Shown one piece after another: positions 52,415 to 61,072 of a stretch of 64,000 nucleotides of DNA (positions are counted from its first letter, which is position 1; each line of letters opens with the position of its first letter). This DNA comes from DATBLE01 sp963837265 (GTDB lineage: Bacteria > Actinomycetota > Thermoleophilia > Gaiellales > Gaiellaceae): positions 62,001-126,000 of the forward strand of contig CAWIMQ010000006.1 in assembly GCA_963837265.1 (NCBI GenBank), read 5' to 3'. The position numbers and the translations under genes are program-made. The notes beneath the pieces are model-generated. The model saw only the letters and a program-made list of their open reading frames with translations, did no database searches and had not been told where the DNA came from.

Positions 52415-53467
52415 ATGACCAGCGAGAGCACCGAGACCGGCGGCATCCGCGGGATGCGCCGGAGGCAGGTGGCGACGACCCGCCTGATCGAGACGGAATT
52501 CCTGCCCGCCAACGAGGATCGCATGCCCCTGATCGTCCGCCCAGCGGTCGACAATGTCGATCTCGCGGAATGGTGCGCGGCCAACAGCGAGGAGCTCAAC
52601 GGCTACCTCGACCGCTACGGGGCGGTCGTGTTCAAGGGGTTCGGCCTCAGCGGTGCAGGCGACTTCGAGCGGGCTGCGGCGGCCGTGTCGCCCGAGCTGT
52701 TCGCGGAGTACGGGGACCTGCCGCAGGAGTCGACGACCGAGCGGATCTACCACTCGACGCCGTACCCCGCGGACAAGACGATCCTCTTCCACAACGAGAG
52801 CTCGCACCTACCGCAGTGGCCGCTGCGCCAGTTCTTCTTCTGCGTGATTCCGGCCGCCGAGCAGGGAGAGACCCCGTTGCTCGACTGCCGCCGGGTGTAC
52901 GAGGCGCTCGACCCCGAGCTCCGTCGGGAGTTCACCGAGAAAGGTCTCATGTACGTGCGGAACTTCTCGGCAGGCATCGACGTTCCCTGGCAGGACTTCT
53001 TCCACACCTCGGATCAGGCCGAGGTCGAGCGGGTGTGCACCGAGTCGGGCATGGGCTGTGAATGGACCGCGAACGGAGGCCTCCGCATCAGCCAGGTCTC
53101 GCCGGCAGTCGCGGTTCACCCCCGGACCGGGGAGAAGTTGTTCTTCAACCAGATCCAGCTCCATCACGTGTCCTGCCTGGACGAGGAGACGCGGAGCGCG
53201 CTGCGCCAGCTCTTCGCGGAGGAGGACATGCCGCGGAACGTCTACTTCGGCGACGGCAAGCCGATTCCGGACGAGGTCGTCGAGCGAATCGGTGAGCTCT
53301 ACGAGGAGCTGTGCGTCGAGCCGCCGTGGGAGGCCGGCGACATGATCGTGCTCGACAACATGCTCGTCGCGCACGCGCGCCGGCCGTTCAGCGGCGAGCG
53401 CAAGATCCTCGTGGCGATGGCCGAGATGGTGAAGGCGGAGGACCTCGCGCCGCTCGCCGTCGCCTAG
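52415..53467 (+). CDS. Fe(II)/2-oxoglutarate oxygenase, SyrP-like Asp beta-hydroxylase
   Basis: A 350-residue TauD/TfdA-fold enzyme. Iron ligands are His126 and Glu128 (HNESSH) and His320 (AHARRPF), with Arg nearby for 2-oxoglutarate. EQGETPLLDCRRVYEAL and VRNFSAGIDVPWQDFF are typical of NRPS-linked family members such as SyrP, which hydroxylates Asp on a carrier protein. Both upstream NRPSs have Asp-like A domains with interface-like domains, so beta-hydroxyaspartate is the expected product. The strong RBS GAAGGAGGAGAGG makes it the last gene of the operon. Confidence 0.85.
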   Translation: MTSESTETGGIRGMRRRQVATTRLIETEFLPANEDRMPLIVRPAVDNVDLAEWCAANSEELNGYLDRYGAVVFKGFGLSGAGDFERAAAAVSPELFAEYGDLPQESTTERIYHSTPYPADKTILFHNESSHLPQWPLRQFFFCVIPAAEQGETPLLDCRRVYEALDPELRREFTEKGLMYVRNFSAGIDVPWQDFFHTSDQAEVERVCTESGMGCEWTANGGLRISQVSPAVAVHPRTGEKLFFNQIQLHHVSCLDEETRSALRQLFAEEDMPRNVYFGDGKPIPDEVVERIGELYEELCVEPPWEAGDMIVLDNMLVAHARRPFSGERKILVAMAEMVKAEDLAPLAVA

Positions 53468-53481
53468 AGTTCCATCGCGTG

Positions 53482-53539
53482 AAGGGTTTCCAGACCGTCC
53501 TCTCGAGGTCGTTTCGAGTGGCCGGATCTGGAAGCCCTT
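53482..53539 (+). terminator. Long hairpin after the NRPS operon
   Basis: AAGGGTTTCCAGA and TCTGGAAGCCCTT pair at 12 of 13 positions around a 32-base loop that has its own CTCGA/TCGAG stem. It lies 15 bases after the oxygenase stop and is followed by CCCCTT. Probable terminator. The remaining stretch to 53811 holds only the wzt remnant. Confidence 0.5.
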
Positions 53540-53647
53540 CCCCTTGCCCTCATTCGCGCCGGCCCGGTGGTGCCGGCGGACCCGCAGGCTTGCACGGCTG
53601 CGCGGCCGCTGAAGCGATCGCGCCCTGGATGAACGGCGGCGTGAAAC

Positions 53648-53692
53648 CTAGCCGCCATCCCCGGACACGATGGACCACTCGGAGTCGACCTG
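53648..53692 (-). pseudogene. Remnant of a wzt 3' end
   Basis: Read on the minus strand it encodes VDSEWSIVSGDGG and a stop. This closely matches the C-terminus of the intact Wzt at 56827 (VDSEWSIASEDGDG and a stop), with the DNA also clearly similar. Nothing upstream in this frame resembles Wzt, so only the last codons remain. It marks an old duplication or recombination joint in the export region. Confidence 0.55.
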
Positions 53693-53811
53693 TTCCTCGG
53701 AAACGCGTCCGTCCGCATGGATCGAGTGAGAATGGCACGTTTCGTTCGACATTCGACGTTTGTCGGGGCCTGGCTGTCCGGTCGCGAGGAATACGATCCC
53801 TGAGGAACATC

Positions 53812-54879
53812 ATGCGACAGTTTCCTCTCAATCGCCACATGGCGCGTTCGCTGTTGCGCGAGCCACGGTACGTCCGGGCCGCTCGCCTTCTAGCAAGACC
53901 TGCCACATATCCCAACATGGCGCGGGAGGCGCTTTGGAACCTCGTGCCACGGCCGTTGACTCCACTCCCGTTGTCATGGCCCCTCTCGGGTTCGGACATC
54001 TCCGACGTGTCGGTCACATGGCCTGTTCTTCCACGTCGGGACGTGTTCGCAGGCTGGCTCGAGAGCGTTCGCCGCGGTCTCGAAGCGCACGTCACCGTCA
54101 GTACGGCCGAGTTCGAACAACCACGCAGCGGCATCATCATGTTCGGGGTTCGCGTCGGTGGGACGAACTACCACGTTGCGCTGGACTGCAACGACACAAG
54201 CACCGTCGACGGTGAACTCGCCAGCCGCGTCCCGCTCTACTTCAAGCTCCAGCACTCGCTTCAGAGCTATCCCCACACGTCCGTCGTGCCGGGAGGCTAC
54301 ATCGTCGGTCAGTTTCAGCTCTACAACTACCTTGAGCGTCTTCGGCGCCTTCGCGATACGCGGGCACCGCTACATGAAGTCTACGGACGATTCGGAAAAA
54401 GAGATGTGCCAATCCGTAGAGCCATGGTCGAGGAGCTTCAGCGTCAGAGGAGGTTCGGTTACCGCGGCGGGTTCGGAACGGTGCTGTACGTGGAGTCGAT
54501 GGTAGAGATCGCACGGTCGCGAGTCTGCTTCGACGCCCCGGGACGCGGATCGTTTTGCCTGCGCCTCTGCGACTATCTCGCCGTCGGCTCCTGCATCGTC
54601 GCGATGCCTCATCAGAACCGACTGCACGTCCCGCTCGTCGATGGCGAGCACCTCGCCTACACGCGGGCGGACGGGCGCGACCTCGTGGACGTCTGCGCAT
54701 CGTTGCTCGAGGACGAGAGCGCTCGAAACGGCCTCATCCGACGCTCGCGAGAGTACTTTGACCGATACCTAGAACCGAGGCAGCTCGGGGCCTATTACAT
54801 TGCAACAGCGCTTGAACCCCGAGTTCCGCACGACGTAGGCGGGTTCGGGCGTTTGGGCGGCCGGTTTTGGCTTGGTTGA
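53812..54879 (+). CDS. Glycosyltransferase-like protein, last codons replaced by an IS
   Basis: 355 residues. No N-terminal glycosyltransferase motif is clear. The C-terminal third (FDAPGRGSFCLRLCDYLAVGSCIVAMPHQNRLHVPLVDGEHLAYTR...SRNGLIRRSREYFDRYL) has the layout of exostosin/GT1-like C-terminal domains. Codons are less GC-biased than neighbours, hinting at transfer. An IS1634-type element inserted after YYIATALE; the present tail PRVPHDVGGFG... is IS sequence. Removing the IS and one TGAAC restores ALERLG and a stop, so only three native residues were lost and function may persist. Confidence 0.65.
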   Translation: MRQFPLNRHMARSLLREPRYVRAARLLARPATYPNMAREALWNLVPRPLTPLPLSWPLSGSDISDVSVTWPVLPRRDVFAGWLESVRRGLEAHVTVSTAEFEQPRSGIIMFGVRVGGTNYHVALDCNDTSTVDGELASRVPLYFKLQHSLQSYPHTSVVPGGYIVGQFQLYNYLERLRRLRDTRAPLHEVYGRFGKRDVPIRRAMVEELQRQRRFGYRGGFGTVLYVESMVEIARSRVCFDAPGRGSFCLRLCDYLAVGSCIVAMPHQNRLHVPLVDGEHLAYTRADGRDLVDVCASLLEDESARNGLIRRSREYFDRYLEPRQLGAYYIATALEPRVPHDVGGFGRLGGRFWLG

Positions 54880-56789
54880 GCGGTTTCGGCTTCGTCGCGC
54901 CTCGGATCCTGTAGGCACACCATTTTTGGGTCTTACCGCGCCTTTGTCCGGTGGGACTGTCATCGTGTAGGCATCATGTATCTGCGCGCGACGGTGAAGC
55001 GGACGAAGCGGGGCGAGTCGGTGCGCTACCTGCAGCTGGCGCACAACGAGCGCAACGAGCGCGGCGTGCCGGTGGCGCGGGTGATCCACAACTTCGGCCG
55101 CGAGGACCGGCTCGACCGGGAGGCGCTGCAGCGGTTGGTGGGCTCGATCCAGCGCTTCCTCGGCAGCGAGGAGACGCTGCGCGCCCAGGCGCCGGACGGC
55201 TTCCGGTTCCTGGGCGCGCCGGAGGCGGGCGGGCCGCACGTGCTCGACGAGCTGTGGTCGCAGCTGGGGATCGGCAAGGCGATCAGTCGGGTCGTCGGCG
55301 CAGGCCGCGGCCGCTCGGGGGTGGAGCGGGCGATCTTCACCATGGTCTGCCAGCGTTGCCTGGAGCCGGCCTCGAAGCTGGAGGCGACCCGCTGGCTGGG
55401 TCGCGACGTCGTCCTCGACGGGATCGCGGCCGTCTCCGACGACGAGCTGTATCGGGCGATGGACTTCCTGCTCGCCTGCTCGGAGCGGGTGCAGGAGTCG
55501 GTCTTCTTCTCGCTCGCCAACCTGCTCAACCTCGAGGTCGACGTGATCTTCTTCGACACCACGAGCACGTACTTCGAGGTCGACGTCGACGACGAAAGCA
55601 ACGAGGAGGACGAGCCGTCCGAGGAGTCCGCTGAGCAGGGGTCGCTGCGGCGTCAGGGGCACTCGAAGGATCACCGCCCCGACCTGCCGCAGGTGGTGAT
55701 CGGGCTGGCCGTCACGCGAGAGGGGATCCCGGTCAGGGTGTGGGTGTGGCCGGGCAACGCCTCAGACCAGACGCTGGTCGAGCAGGTGAAACAGGATCTG
55801 GCCGGCTGGCGGCTGGGGCGGGCGATCTACGTACTCGACTCCGGCTTCTCCGGCCGCGACAACCTGCGCCGGCTGCGCGCGGGCGGCGGCCACTACATCG
55901 CCGGCGTCAAGCTCCGCTCCGGCATGCCCGAGACCGAACAGGCGCTCTCCCGTCAGGGCCGCTACCGGCAGGTCAAGGACAACCTGCGCGTCAAGGAGGT
56001 CCGCGTCGGCGAGGGCGAGGCCGCCGTCCGCTGCGTCGTCTGCCACAACCCGGCCGAGGCCGAGCGCGACCGCGCCCTGCGCGAGCGGCGGCTCGCCCGG
56101 ATCGAGGTCGAGCTCGCCCGGCTCGAGACGCAGCGCCAGCGTGCCAGGACGAAGGCCGAGCGGGAGCAGCACCTGCGCGGCGAGTGCGCGCTCCGCGACC
56201 ATCCCACCCTGTCGCGCTACCTGCGCCAGAGCAAGGGCGGCCGGCTCCTGCTCGACCGCAACAAGATCGCGGCCGAGCAACGGCTCGACGGCAAGTACCT
56301 GCTCACCACGTCCGATCCCGCGCTCTCGGCCGAGGACGTCGCGCTCGGCTACAAGCAGCTCCAAGAGGCCGAGCGCTCCTTCCGCGACCTGAAAGGGACG
56401 CTGCTGCTCCGGCCCGTCTTCCACCGCAAAGACGACCGCATCCGCGCGCACGTGCTGATCTGCTTCCTCGCGCTCGTGCTCGTGCGCCTCGCCGAGACGC
56501 GCACCGGCGAGACCTGGCGCACGATCCGCGCCGAGCTCGGCCAGATCCGGCAAGGCCACTTCCAATCGGCAGACGGCGACTTCACCCAGACCAGCGAGCT
56601 CACCCGCCGCCAGCACGGCCTCCACGCCGCGCTCGCCGTCCCCGAGCCGCCACCCTTCGGCCGCATCACCCCCGCCGCCACGCCCCAGCCGGCGTAGGCA
56701 CACGCCCTCAACGGCTCAGAACGCCCTCAATCCCGCTGCTCATGCGGGATCGCGCGCCTCAAGCGTGCCTACCTCGTGCGGAACTCGGG
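54818..56789 (+). mobile_element. Intact IS1634-family insertion sequence with 5-bp target duplication
   Basis: Terminal inverted repeats CCCGAGTTCCGCACGACGTAGG at the left and its complement with one mismatch (56767-56789) at the right. The direct repeat TGAAC flanks it at 54813-54817 and 56790-56794. One full-length transposase is inside. Perfect target duplication and near-perfect ends indicate a recent insertion. Confidence 0.88.
54976..56697 (+). CDS. IS1634-family transposase
   Basis: A 573-residue DDE transposase. First Asp in FFDTTSTYFE (about 194), second in YVLDSGFSGRDN (about 289), Glu in QEAERSFRDLKG (about 466), followed by the typical HRKDDRIRAHVLICFLALVL. The N-terminal MYLRATVKRTKRGESVRYLQL is the family start. 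An acidic insert (about 205-225) follows the first Asp. The gene is uninterrupted, so the element may still move. Confidence 0.92.
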   Translation: MYLRATVKRTKRGESVRYLQLAHNERNERGVPVARVIHNFGREDRLDREALQRLVGSIQRFLGSEETLRAQAPDGFRFLGAPEAGGPHVLDELWSQLGIGKAISRVVGAGRGRSGVERAIFTMVCQRCLEPASKLEATRWLGRDVVLDGIAAVSDDELYRAMDFLLACSERVQESVFFSLANLLNLEVDVIFFDTTSTYFEVDVDDESNEEDEPSEESAEQGSLRRQGHSKDHRPDLPQVVIGLAVTREGIPVRVWVWPGNASDQTLVEQVKQDLAGWRLGRAIYVLDSGFSGRDNLRRLRAGGGHYIAGVKLRSGMPETEQALSRQGRYRQVKDNLRVKEVRVGEGEAAVRCVVCHNPAEAERDRALRERRLARIEVELARLETQRQRARTKAEREQHLRGECALRDHPTLSRYLRQSKGGRLLLDRNKIAAEQRLDGKYLLTTSDPALSAEDVALGYKQLQEAERSFRDLKGTLLLRPVFHRKDDRIRAHVLICFLALVLVRLAETRTGETWRTIRAELGQIRQGHFQSADGDFTQTSELTRRQHGLHAALAVPEPPPFGRITPAATPQPA

Positions 56790-56793
56790 TGAA

Positions 56794-56822
56794 CGTCTCG
56801 GCTGAAATGCGACGCCGAGGCG
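56794..56822. terminator. Bidirectional hairpin between the GT and wzt
   Basis: CGTCTCGGC and GCCGAGGCG pair at 8 of 9 positions around an 11-base loop. It lay between two convergent genes before the IS insertion; the IS now separates it from the glycosyltransferase. Confidence 0.5.
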
Positions 56823-56826
56823 GGAC

Positions 56827-58029
56827 CTAACCGTCGCCGTCCTCGGACGCGATCGACCACTCCGAGTCGACATGTACGGGTGAGAGGCGCACGATCGAGC
56901 GGGGTGCGGCATCGAGTTCCGGCCCGTAGACGTCGAATTGCGCAAGTGGCTGCCAGCCGAGCAGCTCCGGGCCGTTCGTCCAGTTCCGGTAGGCCCCGGC
57001 CCAGAGGTAGTAGCGTCCGAGCGGGAGCGGCACGGCCGGGACGGTGCAGGCGATGCGCGTCCTGCCGGGCTTGACGATCGTCTCGCTTCCCGGGTTGATC
57101 AGGAGGATGGGGGTCGCGGCGCCTTCGCTGATTCCGAGATAGACCCACGTTCGGTACTCCTGATCGCTCTCGAGGACGAAGCTCAGCTCGAGCGGCCCGC
57201 CGGTTCGCACACCGGCTCCAGCCGCGGAGCCCAGCTGCAGGTCGCGGAGCCGGAGGAGTCCGTCCGCCGCCTCCTGCACCGCCATGCCCTCCACCGATCG
57301 TCGGTAGTCGCCGAGCACGGCGCGCACAGGCCCTGAGCTCTGTACTGCGCCGTCGCTGAGCCACAGGGCGTTCGCGCACGTTGCCTCGACCGCCGCGAGG
57401 TCATGGGAGACGAACACGAGGGTCGTTCCCTGGTTGAGAACCTGGCGCATTCGTTCCAGGCAGCGCTGCTGGAAGGAGGCATCGCCGACGGCGAGCACCT
57501 CGTCGACGAGTAGCACGTCCGGCTCGAGATAGGCGGCGACGCCGAACCCGAGCCGCATCTGCATGCCGGTGGAGTAGTACTTGACCTGGCGATCGACGGC
57601 GCTTTCGAGGCCGGCGAACTCGACGATCTGGTCGAAGCGGTACGAGATCTCCTTCCGCTTCAGGCCCATGAGGATGCCGGTCAGATAGATGTTCTCGCGG
57701 CCTGTGAGCAGGGGCGAGATGCCGGCACGGACCTCGATCAACGCACCGACGCGCCCGGCGACGTCGACACGTCCCGCGGTCGGGTACATGACTCTCGTGA
57801 GGATCTTCAGGAGTGTCGTCTTGCCGGCGCCGTTGGCGCCCACGAGTGCCCAGGAGTCGCCCGGTTCTGCCCGGAAATCGATCTCGCGGAGCACCCAGCG
57901 CCAGCCGGCGCTCCTCTTCCCGCGCATCCGGTCGGCGATCTGTCCGAGCCGGTCCTGGAGATAGGTCGGCCGGTTGTCGACCCGGAAGCGCTTCCAGACC
58001 TCCGACGTGGCGATCGTGCCGTCACGCAA
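56827..58029 (-). CDS. wzt: O-antigen/teichoic-type ABC exporter ATPase with C-terminal sugar-binding domain
   Basis: 400 residues. Walker A GANGAGKTT (about 60-68), signature YYSTGMQMRLGFGVAA, Walker B VLLVDEVLAVGD, then SHDLAAVEATC. From about residue 250 a beta-rich Wzt_C domain follows that reads the end of the polymer. The TTG start overlaps the permease stop by eight bases. The C-terminal codons have a relic copy at 53648. Confidence 0.92.
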   Translation of the reverse strand: MRDGTIATSEVWKRFRVDNRPTYLQDRLGQIADRMRGKRSAGWRWVLREIDFRAEPGDSWALVGANGAGKTTLLKILTRVMYPTAGRVDVAGRVGALIEVRAGISPLLTGRENIYLTGILMGLKRKEISYRFDQIVEFAGLESAVDRQVKYYSTGMQMRLGFGVAAYLEPDVLLVDEVLAVGDASFQQRCLERMRQVLNQGTTLVFVSHDLAAVEATCANALWLSDGAVQSSGPVRAVLGDYRRSVEGMAVQEAADGLLRLRDLQLGSAAGAGVRTGGPLELSFVLESDQEYRTWVYLGISEGAATPILLINPGSETIVKPGRTRIACTVPAVPLPLGRYYLWAGAYRNWTNGPELLGWQPLAQFDVYGPELDAAPRSIVRLSPVHVDSEWSIASEDGDG

Positions 58030-58930
58030 CGTCCGCGAGTCCCGTTTCGAGGCGCTTGAAGAGCATGAAGCCGCCGGCGAGGACGAGGAACGCGGTGCTG
58101 CCGCCGACGAGCTCCATCGTCCAGTCGGGGTGTTGGCCGAGCAGGATCGTCCTGCGTAAGCCGTCGATCACCGGCACGAGCGGGTTCAGCGCCGAATAGA
58201 CGAGCACCCCCGCTCTCGACCCCGCGATGGCGCCCGCGCCGTAGGCGACGGGTGTCACGAACAGCGCCACCTGGATCACGAGCGGGAGCGCGAGCCGCAG
58301 GTCACGCATGTAGACCACGATCGCGGAGAGCGCGAGCGTCACTCCCAGAGTAAAGGCGAGCAGGATCAGGAGCATGATCGGCGCGTAGAACGTCTCGCGC
58401 CTGGGCGCGTATCCCTCGATCGGGAACAGCGCCACGAGAACGGTCGTCGAGACGACGGCGTCGGCGGCGGCAACGGTGATGGTCCCGAGCGGGAACACCT
58501 CACGCGGGCAGTAGAGCTTGTTGAGGAGCGGGATGTTGGCGGTCAGGCTCAGCCCGCCCGCCAGAACAGATGCCGAGAAGAACGACCACGGAATGAGCCC
58601 GAGGTAGGAGAACAGCGGATACGGAACCCCTTGTGTCGCCACGTGACTGAACTTCGTGAAGACGAGCGTGAAGGCCAGCATGAGCACGATCGGCGTGAAC
58701 ACAGCCCAGGCCATCCCGAGGGCGGCCTGCTTGTACCGGACCCGGAGGTCTCGCTCTGCCAGAGCCCAGATGAGCGCTCGGTATTCCCCCATCTCCCGAA
58801 GGGCATGACGGATCCCGACCCTTCGCTTGAACCAGATCGCACGTCTCGGCTCGTCCGCCGTCACGCCGGCCGAGACCCGATGTGGGGGCGCCGCGCGAGC
58901 CGCCAGATCGTCGGCCGGAGACTCGATCAT
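58022..58930 (-). CDS. wzm: ABC-2 type polysaccharide exporter permease
   Basis: 302 residues with a cytoplasmic N-terminus, amphipathic REMGEYRALIWALAERDLRVRYKQAALGMAW and six membrane helices, the Wzm/TagG pattern. With Wzt it exports lipid-linked polymer. ATG 58930 is six bases after TACGAT (58942-58937), suggesting a leaderless start; upstream codons to 59002 lack homology. Confidence 0.9.
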   Translation of the reverse strand: MIESPADDLAARAAPPHRVSAGVTADEPRRAIWFKRRVGIRHALREMGEYRALIWALAERDLRVRYKQAALGMAWAVFTPIVLMLAFTLVFTKFSHVATQGVPYPLFSYLGLIPWSFFSASVLAGGLSLTANIPLLNKLYCPREVFPLGTITVAAADAVVSTTVLVALFPIEGYAPRRETFYAPIMLLILLAFTLGVTLALSAIVVYMRDLRLALPLVIQVALFVTPVAYGAGAIAGSRAGVLVYSALNPLVPVIDGLRRTILLGQHPDWTMELVGGSTAFLVLAGGFMLFKRLETGLADVA

Positions 58931-58936
58931 GTTCTG

Positions 58937-58942
58937 ATCGTA
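58937..58942 (-). promoter_or_regulatory. -10 of leaderless wzm-wzt
   Basis: TACGAT, six bases, then ATG. Identical to the arrangement in front of NRPS1. No -35 match is seen. Confidence 0.45.
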
Positions 58943-59018
58943 GAGGCTCTCACCGAGAAAGGGAGCATGACCTTGCGCCGGGCCGCCGTCTGCTGCCCAC
59001 AAGTGCGTCGGCTCGACC

Positions 59019-59024
59019 TAGTAT
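59019..59024 (+). promoter_or_regulatory. -10 of leaderless GNAT gene
   Basis: TAGTAT, six bases, then ATG at 59031. It diverges from the wzm promoter across about 75 bases and drives the GNAT-ACAD-adenylation-ACP operon. Confidence 0.45.
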
Positions 59025-59030
59025 CAGAGC

Positions 59031-59903
59031 ATGGACGCACGCTCGGCGGCGGTCACAAGCTCGAGTCCAGGTCAGCTCGAACGGGAGCTCCTCCTCCTCG
59101 CCGACCTGTCGCTTGCCGCGTTTTTGCGACACCTCGCGCGTTACGGGGGCGCCATCCGTGAAGAGGACGGGCTCCTGTTGTTTGCCGGGGCTCACTCCCA
59201 ACCGAATCCGTACCGAAACGGGCTCCTGCGGCTCAGCGATCAGCTCTCGCCCGACGAGGTCGTGCGCCGCGCAGACGAGTTCTTCTCGGAGCGGCGTAGC
59301 GGCTACGCGGTGTGGACGCGCGAGCATGCGGATGCGGATCTCCAGGCAGTCGTCTCCGGGTCCGCCGTCCGCGACCTCGAGCGCCTGCCGGAGCTCGTTC
59401 TCGACGAGCTTCCGAGCGATCTCGGCCCTCCCGAGGGCGTCGAGTTGCGTCGGGCGCTGGATCCGGAGACGCGCTGTGACTACGTCCGTGTCGTCGCCGA
59501 CGCCTGGGGATTCGCCTCCATGCCGCTCGAGCTCGCCGCGAAGGTGTTCTTCGATCCGGCGAGCGTGGATGACCCGAACATCGTCGCCTTCGTCGCGTAC
59601 TACGACGGCCTGCCGTTGTCGGGAGCGATGGCACTCGTCACCCACGGCGTCGCGCTCGGTTGCCAGGCGGCGACGATTCGACGTCCGAAGCCCGGCCAGT
59701 CGCTTCCACGGCCCGATCCGAGTCGCCGGGGCCTTGCCGAGAGCTGCCTCTTCGCCTCGCTAGAGGTGGCCTTCGAGGAGCTCGGCGCATCCCGTTCCCT
59801 GTGTCAGACGTCGTCTGCGGGGGAGTCGGTGTGGCGGAACTTCGGCTACCGGCCGCTGACCGGCTACGGGCGATACCTGCTGATGCCGGGCACGCGCTCG
59901 TGA
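59031..59903 (+). CDS. GNAT-family acyltransferase
   Basis: 290 residues. The second half has the GNAT core (VRVVADAWGFASMPLELAAKVFFDP, FVAYYDGLPLSGAMALV, ASLEVAFEELGASRSLCQTSS, WRNFGYRPLTGYGRYL). The N-terminal 130 residues are a divergent lead. Coupled by GTGA to an acyl-CoA-dehydrogenase gene, it probably transfers an ACP-bound acyl group onto a sugar amine or hydroxyl. The specific acceptor is unknown. Confidence 0.75.
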   Translation: MDARSAAVTSSSPGQLERELLLLADLSLAAFLRHLARYGGAIREEDGLLLFAGAHSQPNPYRNGLLRLSDQLSPDEVVRRADEFFSERRSGYAVWTREHADADLQAVVSGSAVRDLERLPELVLDELPSDLGPPEGVELRRALDPETRCDYVRVVADAWGFASMPLELAAKVFFDPASVDDPNIVAFVAYYDGLPLSGAMALVTHGVALGCQAATIRRPKPGQSLPRPDPSRRGLAESCLFASLEVAFEELGASRSLCQTSSAGESVWRNFGYRPLTGYGRYLLMPGTRS

Positions 59904-61072
59904 GCATTCGCGCGCCGTCGCTGGTCGACCTCTCCGGGCTCGACGACGATCAGCAACTGCTGTACGAGTCCGTCGTCGCGTTTGCGCAACGAGATCTCAA
60001 CCGGGATCTCGTGCCGCTCGAGGGGGGTGGAGCATTCCCCCGCGAAGCCTGGCGGAAGTGCGCAGAGTTCGGGCTCCAGGGGATGCCTGCGCCGCCGGAG
60101 TACGGAGGTGGCGGAGCGACGGCGACGACGATCGCGGCAGCGCTCGAGGGGCTGGGTTACGGCTGCCGGGACAACGGGTTGATCTTCTCGCTCAATGCCC
60201 AGCTCTGGGCGTGCATGCGGCCGCTGCTGCGATTCGGAACTGAAGAGCAGAAGCGGCGCTACCTGCCTGGGCTCTGTGCCGGTACCCTGATCGCGGCCCA
60301 CGGGATGAGCGAGCCCGAGGCGGGCTCAGATGCGTTCTCGCTCAGGACGACCGCCACTGCCGGGGGCGGCGGCTGGATCCTGAACGGTTCGAAGACGTTC
60401 GTGACGAATGCTCCCGAGGGCGATCTGTTCGTCGTCTTCGCGACTACCGATCAGCGACTCGGATTCGCGGGTCTATGCGCATTCGTCGTCGAGCGTGGCA
60501 CCTCTGGCCTGACCGTCGGGCCCCCGCTCGCGAAGATGGGCTTACGGTCGTCTCCGATGGGCGAGCTCTTCTTCGACGATTGCCAGGTGCCGCCCGATTC
60601 CCTGATCGGAGCGGAGGGTGCGGGCATGGCCGTGTTCAACGATGCGATGCTCTGGGAGCGTGGACTGATCCTGGCAGCGTCGGTCGGGACCATGCGTCGT
60701 CAGCTCGAGCAGTGCTTGAGCTACGCGGGGGACCGCAAGCAGTTCGGCAAGCCGATCGGCAGCTTCCAGGCTATTTCGCATCGCATCGCGGACATGCGCC
60801 TGCGACTCGAGACGTCGCGGCTGATGCTCTACAGGTTCGCGCGGCTGCTCGACGCGGGTGCCGCAACCGCTCTCGATGCGGCTCTCACGAAGCTCCACCT
60901 GAGCGAGTCCCTTGTTCAGTCCAGCCTTTCCGCCCTCGAGATCCACGGGGGCTACGGGTACATGACGGAATACACCCTCGAACGTGAGGTTCGGGACGCG
61001 CTGGCAAGCCGTATCTACTCGGGGACATCCGAGATGCAGCGCAACGTGATCGCGCGTCATCTTGGTCTATGA
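59900..61072 (+). CDS. Acyl-CoA-dehydrogenase-fold flavoenzyme, prolyl-carrier oxidase type
   Basis: 390 residues. The FAD motifs (AAHGMSEPEAGSD, KTFVTNAPEGD, GDRKQFGKPIGSFQ) are intact. At the usual C-terminal catalytic position, IYEGTSE, it has IYSGTSEM with Ser for Glu. Instead Glu253 in LWERGLILAA fits the isovaleryl-CoA-dehydrogenase position used by prolyl-PCP oxidases such as PltE, RedW and CloN3. Followed by an adenylation enzyme and ACP, so it should oxidise a carrier-bound aminoacyl group. GTG start overlaps the GNAT stop. Confidence 0.82.
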   Translation: MSIRAPSLVDLSGLDDDQQLLYESVVAFAQRDLNRDLVPLEGGGAFPREAWRKCAEFGLQGMPAPPEYGGGGATATTIAAALEGLGYGCRDNGLIFSLNAQLWACMRPLLRFGTEEQKRRYLPGLCAGTLIAAHGMSEPEAGSDAFSLRTTATAGGGGWILNGSKTFVTNAPEGDLFVVFATTDQRLGFAGLCAFVVERGTSGLTVGPPLAKMGLRSSPMGELFFDDCQVPPDSLIGAEGAGMAVFNDAMLWERGLILAASVGTMRRQLEQCLSYAGDRKQFGKPIGSFQAISHRIADMRLRLETSRLMLYRFARLLDAGAATALDAALTKLHLSESLVQSSLSALEIHGGYGYMTEYTLEREVRDALASRIYSGTSEMQRNVIARHLGL

